The notes below the pieces were generated by a model. That model was not told where the DNA came from. It made no database searches and saw only the letters and a program-made list of their open reading frames with translations. Below, piece after piece: positions 61,055-64,000 of a DNA stretch of 64,000 nucleotides (within the stretch, counting starts at the first letter, position 1; every line of letters starts with the position of its first letter). The stretch covers positions 186,001-250,000 of the forward strand of contig NZ_BMJQ01000007.1 in assembly GCF_014643535.1 (NCBI RefSeq), read 5' to 3'. A program made the position numbers and the translations under genes. The DNA is from Aliidongia dinghuensis (GTDB lineage: Bacteria > Pseudomonadota > Alphaproteobacteria > ATCC43930 > CGMCC-115725).

Positions 61055-62179
61055 ATGATACAGAGAAAGTCGTTCCTGGCGGCTGCGCTGACGGCCGCCA
61101 TGATGTCCGCTGCCTTGGTGCCTAGCGCCAACGCTGCCGAAGACCATTCGCTGACGCCGTTCGCCTACAAGCGGACGAATCTCGTTGCTGACACCCAGGG
61201 CGTGGCACCCACGACCGACCCGCTGCTGCTCGACCCCTGGGGGCTCGCCTTCCAGCCGGGCGGCGCCTTCTGGATCAATGATCGCGCGTCCGGCGTCTCG
61301 ACGCTTTACACCGGCACCGGGACGAAGGTGAACGCGACCTTCACGATCCCGAACCCGACCAATGCCCAGGCGCCGTCCAGCCCGACCGGCCTCGTCTGGA
61401 ACGCGACTTCGGGCTTCAAGGTGCCGGGCACCGCGCTCACCTCGGTCTTCCTGTTCGCGACGCTCCAGGGCTCGATCGCCGCCTGGGCGCCGAACCTGCC
61501 GGTGGCGCCGACCGACGCGGTCACGGCCGTCGACAATTCGAAGACGGGTGCCGTCTACACCGGCCTCGCGCAGGGCGAGAGCACCAAGGGCTCGTTCCTC
61601 TACGCCACCAACGTCAAGACCGGCCAGATCGACGTGTTCGACACGACCTTCCAGCCGGCCGGCGACAAGCTGCCGGGCCATTTCACTGATCCGGCGATCC
61701 CGGCCGGCTTCGTGCCGTTCGGCATCCATGCGCTCGACGGCAACCTCGCCGTGACCTATGCCCGGCAGAATCCCCAGAAGAACTTTATCGTGCCGGGCGC
61801 CGGTGCCGGCTTCGTCGACATCTTCGACACCAATGGCACCCTGGTGCAGCGCCTGGCGGCGGGCGGCCCGCTCAACGCGCCCTGGGCCGTCACCCGGGCA
61901 CCGGCCGGCTTCGGCGGCCCGAGCGGCGAGATCCTCGTCGGCAATTTCGGCGACGGCCACATCCTGTCCTATGACGAGGCCGGCGACAGCATCCACATCC
62001 TGGTCGACGAGCAGCGCCAGCAGATCACTATCCCGGGCCTGTGGGCGCTGCATTTCGGCGGTGGCGCGGTTTCCGATCCGCGCACCCTGTTCTTCACCGC
62101 CGGCATCGGACAGGGCCAGCACGGCCTGTTCGGCGCGCTGACGCCGGTCGATCCGTTCGACATCGCCAGCAGCAACTGA
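61055..62179 (+). CDS. TIGR03118-family secreted protein
   Basis: This 374-residue protein has a signal peptide (cleavage near ANAAE) and a beta-propeller-like body with repeated phrases (DPWGLAFQPGGAFWINDRASGVSTLY, PFGIHALDGNLAVTYA, GEILVGNFGDGHI) that match the TIGR03118 family. Function is unknown; it should be periplasmic or extracellular. GAGGAAA ahead of the ATG at 61055 supports the start, and an upstream in-frame start at 60992 is less likely. It lies after nadABC on the same strand but with a 161-base gap, so it is probably separate. Confidence 0.9.
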   Translation: MIQRKSFLAAALTAAMMSAALVPSANAAEDHSLTPFAYKRTNLVADTQGVAPTTDPLLLDPWGLAFQPGGAFWINDRASGVSTLYTGTGTKVNATFTIPNPTNAQAPSSPTGLVWNATSGFKVPGTALTSVFLFATLQGSIAAWAPNLPVAPTDAVTAVDNSKTGAVYTGLAQGESTKGSFLYATNVKTGQIDVFDTTFQPAGDKLPGHFTDPAIPAGFVPFGIHALDGNLAVTYARQNPQKNFIVPGAGAGFVDIFDTNGTLVQRLAAGGPLNAPWAVTRAPAGFGGPSGEILVGNFGDGHILSYDEAGDSIHILVDEQRQQITIPGLWALHFGGGAVSDPRTLFFTAGIGQGQHGLFGALTPVDPFDIASSN

Positions 62180-62322
62180 ACCTTGAGGCGGCCGGCGGGC
62201 GTGGTCGCCCGCCGGTCGATTTCGGCAATTACCGATGTAATCCTTTTCCAGTTGGCCGAGATCGCGCCGTAATTCCGGTGAGTGATTTTCGCTTCCCATA
62301 AGAAATGAAGGGAAGCGTTCCT

Positions 62323-62667
62323 ATGAAATCACCTGATATCCGCAGCTACTACGAACTTCTTGAAGCGCTGGCGAAGCGTCGAGAACAGAAGAGGGCTCGG
62401 ACTCTATTTCGGGTTCGGACTCAATCTTCGGGCTGGGCGTCGTTTCTCGGGGATCGTTGGCGGAAGCGCCTGGCGGTGGCGTTGATCGAAAGCTTTTGGG
62501 AGGGCTGCGTCCTCTACGCCGCGGCCCAGAATCCGGGGCTTTGGTTCGCCAACGAGGACGAAGCGCCATCAGCGCACCCACCGCAAAGCCCCGAACCACG
62601 ACGGGTCAGGCGTCGTGCTCCAGACGCGTGTCGCAGACCGCCGCGACCGCCGCGAAGGCGGCATTGA
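62323..62667 (+). CDS. Hypothetical protein, uncertain
   Basis: This 114-residue frame starts MKSPDIRSYYELLEALAKRREQKRARTLF and continues to a proline/arginine-rich tail. The first 80 residues read like a plausible helical protein with a single weakly hydrophobic segment (ALIESFWEGCVLYAAAQ), but the tail lies over the end of the convergent response-regulator gene. GGGAAG precedes the ATG; an in-frame ATG at 62305 is an alternative. No family is recognised. Confidence 0.4.
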   Translation: MKSPDIRSYYELLEALAKRREQKRARTLFRVRTQSSGWASFLGDRWRKRLAVALIESFWEGCVLYAAAQNPGLWFANEDEAPSAHPPQSPEPRRVRRRAPDACRRPPRPPRRRH

Positions 62668-63394
62668 GCTCATCGACCAGGCTGCGGAGCTCCTCGGTCC
62701 CGACGGTGCTCTTCTCCAGCTTCTGCAGGCGCGTGGCGATCTCGGTCATGCGCTCGAAGCCCAGCAACTCGGCGGAGCCCTTCAACGCATGGGCCTCGCG
62801 GGCGAGCAGCCGCGTGTCGTGGTGGGCCAAATGATCGGCAATGCGCGCGAGGCGCCCCCGGCTGTCGCTGAGAAAGACCGACGTGATTGCCTGGGCGGGC
62901 CCTGGACCCACGTCATGGAGCAGACGCTCCCAGGCCGCGGGATCGGCAATGCGCAGGTCGTCGGAGCAAGGCTCGTGGCCGCGCGCGATATGAAGGGTCA
63001 TGGCGCGGGCAAGCTCGGCCCAGCGGAACGGCTTGGTCACGACGGCCTGCATGCCGGCCTCGATGCAGCGCGCCTGATCTTCCGGAAAGGCGCTCGCCGT
63101 CACGCCGACAATCGGCACGCGGCTGGCCGGTCCCGGCAGCTGCCGGATGCGCCGGGTCGCCTCGAGCCCGTCGACCTCGGGCATCTGCACGTCCATCAGC
63201 ACCATGTCGTAGGCAACCGAGGCTACGGCCGCGATCGCGGCCGTGCCGGTCTCGACCGCGTCCGCCGTGAACCCAAGCTTGCCCAGCATGGTAACGGTGA
63301 TCACCTGGTTGGTCGGATTGTCCTCGGCCACGAGTACCCGGCCGCCGAGGGGCAGAGGCATGACCATCGCGTCGGCCGCGTCGTCGTTGATCAT
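62606..63394 (-). CDS. Response regulator with receiver and HPt domains
   Basis: This 262-residue protein has an N-terminal receiver (about 15-135) with the acidic pocket VLVAEDN, the phosphoacceptor Asp in MVLMDVQMPEVDG and a conserved Lys in VTKPF. A C-terminal HPt domain (about 165-250) carries the phospho-His in REAHALKGSAELLG. Such REC-HPt proteins act as phosphorelay shuttles. It has no DNA-binding output. It follows the sigma-54 activator gene on the same strand, separated by 13 bases because of a 17-bp duplication, so the two probably form one system. Confidence 0.92.
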   Translation of the reverse strand: MINDDAADAMVMPLPLGGRVLVAEDNPTNQVITVTMLGKLGFTADAVETGTAAIAAVASVAYDMVLMDVQMPEVDGLEATRRIRQLPGPASRVPIVGVTASAFPEDQARCIEAGMQAVVTKPFRWAELARAMTLHIARGHEPCSDDLRIADPAAWERLLHDVGPGPAQAITSVFLSDSRGRLARIADHLAHHDTRLLAREAHALKGSAELLGFERMTEIATRLQKLEKSTVGTEELRSLVDELNAAFAAVAAVCDTRLEHDA

Positions 63395-63422
63395 GGCGTT
63401 TCGGCGATCATGGCGTTTCAGC
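63389..63422. repeat. 17-bp tandem duplication at a gene junction
   Basis: Two copies of GATCATGGCGTTTCGGC lie at 63389-63405 and 63406-63422 with one mismatch. On the minus strand each holds ATGATC. The first read copy carries the sigma-54 gene stop (TGA overlapping an ATG), and the second carries the start codon of the response regulator. Confidence 0.88.
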
Positions 63423-64000
63423 CGGCTTGGCTTGCATCTTGCGGTACAGGGTCGAGGGATTGACCCCGAGCGAGGCGGCCGCGCGCGAGATATTGCCGCC
63501 CGCCGCCGCGATGGCGGCGTCGATCGCCTCGCTCTCCGCGAGCGCCAGCGGTTTCAGTTCACGGATCCGGCTGCCCGACCGATCGTGGGGTTGATCCTGG
63601 AACTGCTCGCGCTGGCGATAAAGCGTCGACGGGCTGATCTCGAGCTTGGCGGCTGCCTGCAGCACGTTGCCGTCGCTCGCCTCGAGCGCCAGCTCGATGA
63701 GGTCGCGCTTCAAGTCCGACAGCCGGAGCGAGGGAGGGGGCGTCGCGTGCCCATTGCGGCGGACGACGGACAGCGCCACGGGTTCGGACGTGGGGGCGCT
63801 GCGGCCCTGGGCGAGCGGCTCCGGCAGCATGCTCGGCAGTACCGTGTCGCCGTCGTTCATCAGCACGACCTGGCGCACGACGTTCTGCAGCTGGCGGACG
63901 TTGCCGGGCCAGCCGTATTCGCTCAGCAGCCGCTCGGTCTCCGGCGCGAAGCTCTGGAAGCTCCGGCCTTCTTCCTTGGCATATTCCTGGAGGAAGCGGC
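63408..64000 (-). CDS. Sigma-54-dependent activator, C-terminal part, with two Fis-type HTH motifs
   Basis: The visible roughly 197 residues begin inside the AAA+ domain of a sigma-54 activator, recognised by YGWPGNVRQLQN near the right edge. They end with two Fis-type helix-turn-helix motifs in tandem: LELALEASDGNVLQAAAKLEISPSTLYRQ-like (about 60-100) and DAAIAAAGGNISRAAASLGVNPSTLYRKM at the end. Most family members have only one. The N-terminal sensor domain and most of the AAA+ core, including Walker and GAFTGA motifs, lie outside the window. It is upstream of the REC-HPt gene on the same strand. Confidence 0.9.
   Translation of the reverse strand, partial: RFLQEYAKEEGRSFQSFAPETERLLSEYGWPGNVRQLQNVVRQVVLMNDGDTVLPSMLPEPLAQGRSAPTSEPVALSVVRRNGHATPPPSLRLSDLKRDLIELALEASDGNVLQAAAKLEISPSTLYRQREQFQDQPHDRSGSRIRELKPLALAESEAIDAAIAAAGGNISRAAASLGVNPSTLYRKMQAKPAETP

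Overview
The window is very GC-rich, densely coded DNA from an alphaproteobacterium, most likely a member of Rhodospirillales or a close relative. This is an inference from the dapF-mtaB-ftsY order, a DUF2336 protein, an lpiA/acvB-type lysyl-phosphatidylglycerol pair, an alphaproteobacterial-type NAD regulator beside nadABC, and a CyaC-like cyclase. No rRNA, tRNA, CRISPR array or intact insertion sequence was recognised. Genes on both strands are packed with many 4-bp stop/start overlaps.

Left part (1-12.2 kb): lipid and hydrophobic-compound handling. It holds an acyl-CoA ligase running off the left edge, a FadL-type porin, a coniferyl-aldehyde-type dehydrogenase, a GlxA-type regulator divergent from an isochorismatase-type hydrolase, and a second acyl-CoA ligase coupled to a short-chain dehydrogenase. 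A copper operon follows, with the DUF2946 protein, an outer-membrane protein, CopC and CopD.

Accessory island (12.2-14.7 kb): locally AT-rich DNA. It encodes the C-terminal piece of an HK97-type phage portal protein fused to a predicted PD-(D/E)XK nuclease toxin, with two immunity-like genes downstream. This is the strongest candidate for an unusual system.

Middle (14.8-32.4 kb): an acyl-CoA-dehydrogenase-linked phosphotransferase and acyl-CoA dehydrogenase separated by a perfect 17-bp inverted repeat; a histidine kinase whose membrane domain carries every residue known to be needed for copper-dependent ethylene binding in plant ETR1; further beta-oxidation-type enzymes; a ParDE-like toxin-antitoxin pair; dapF-mtaB-ftsY; a DUF2336 protein with a PAS histidine kinase; and pgk.

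Right-centre (32.5-50.0 kb): redox enzymes, a composite rhomboid protease, a membrane cyclase with a ferredoxin domain, a GldF/GldG-type ABC system with a DUF4340 protein, the mprF-acvB membrane-lipid operon, small lipoproteins and a CBS-domain histidine kinase.

Right (50.0-64.0 kb): an FTR1-like membrane protein, a double retropepsin-PDZ protein, and an NAD module made of a Nudix-type regulator, an isoquinoline-1-oxidoreductase-like operon with a cytochrome c, and nadA-nadB-nadC. Two copies of the same palindrome flank a terminator-like hairpin upstream of nadA. The window closes with a REC-HPt response regulator and the end of a sigma-54 activator that carries two Fis-type helix-turn-helix motifs.
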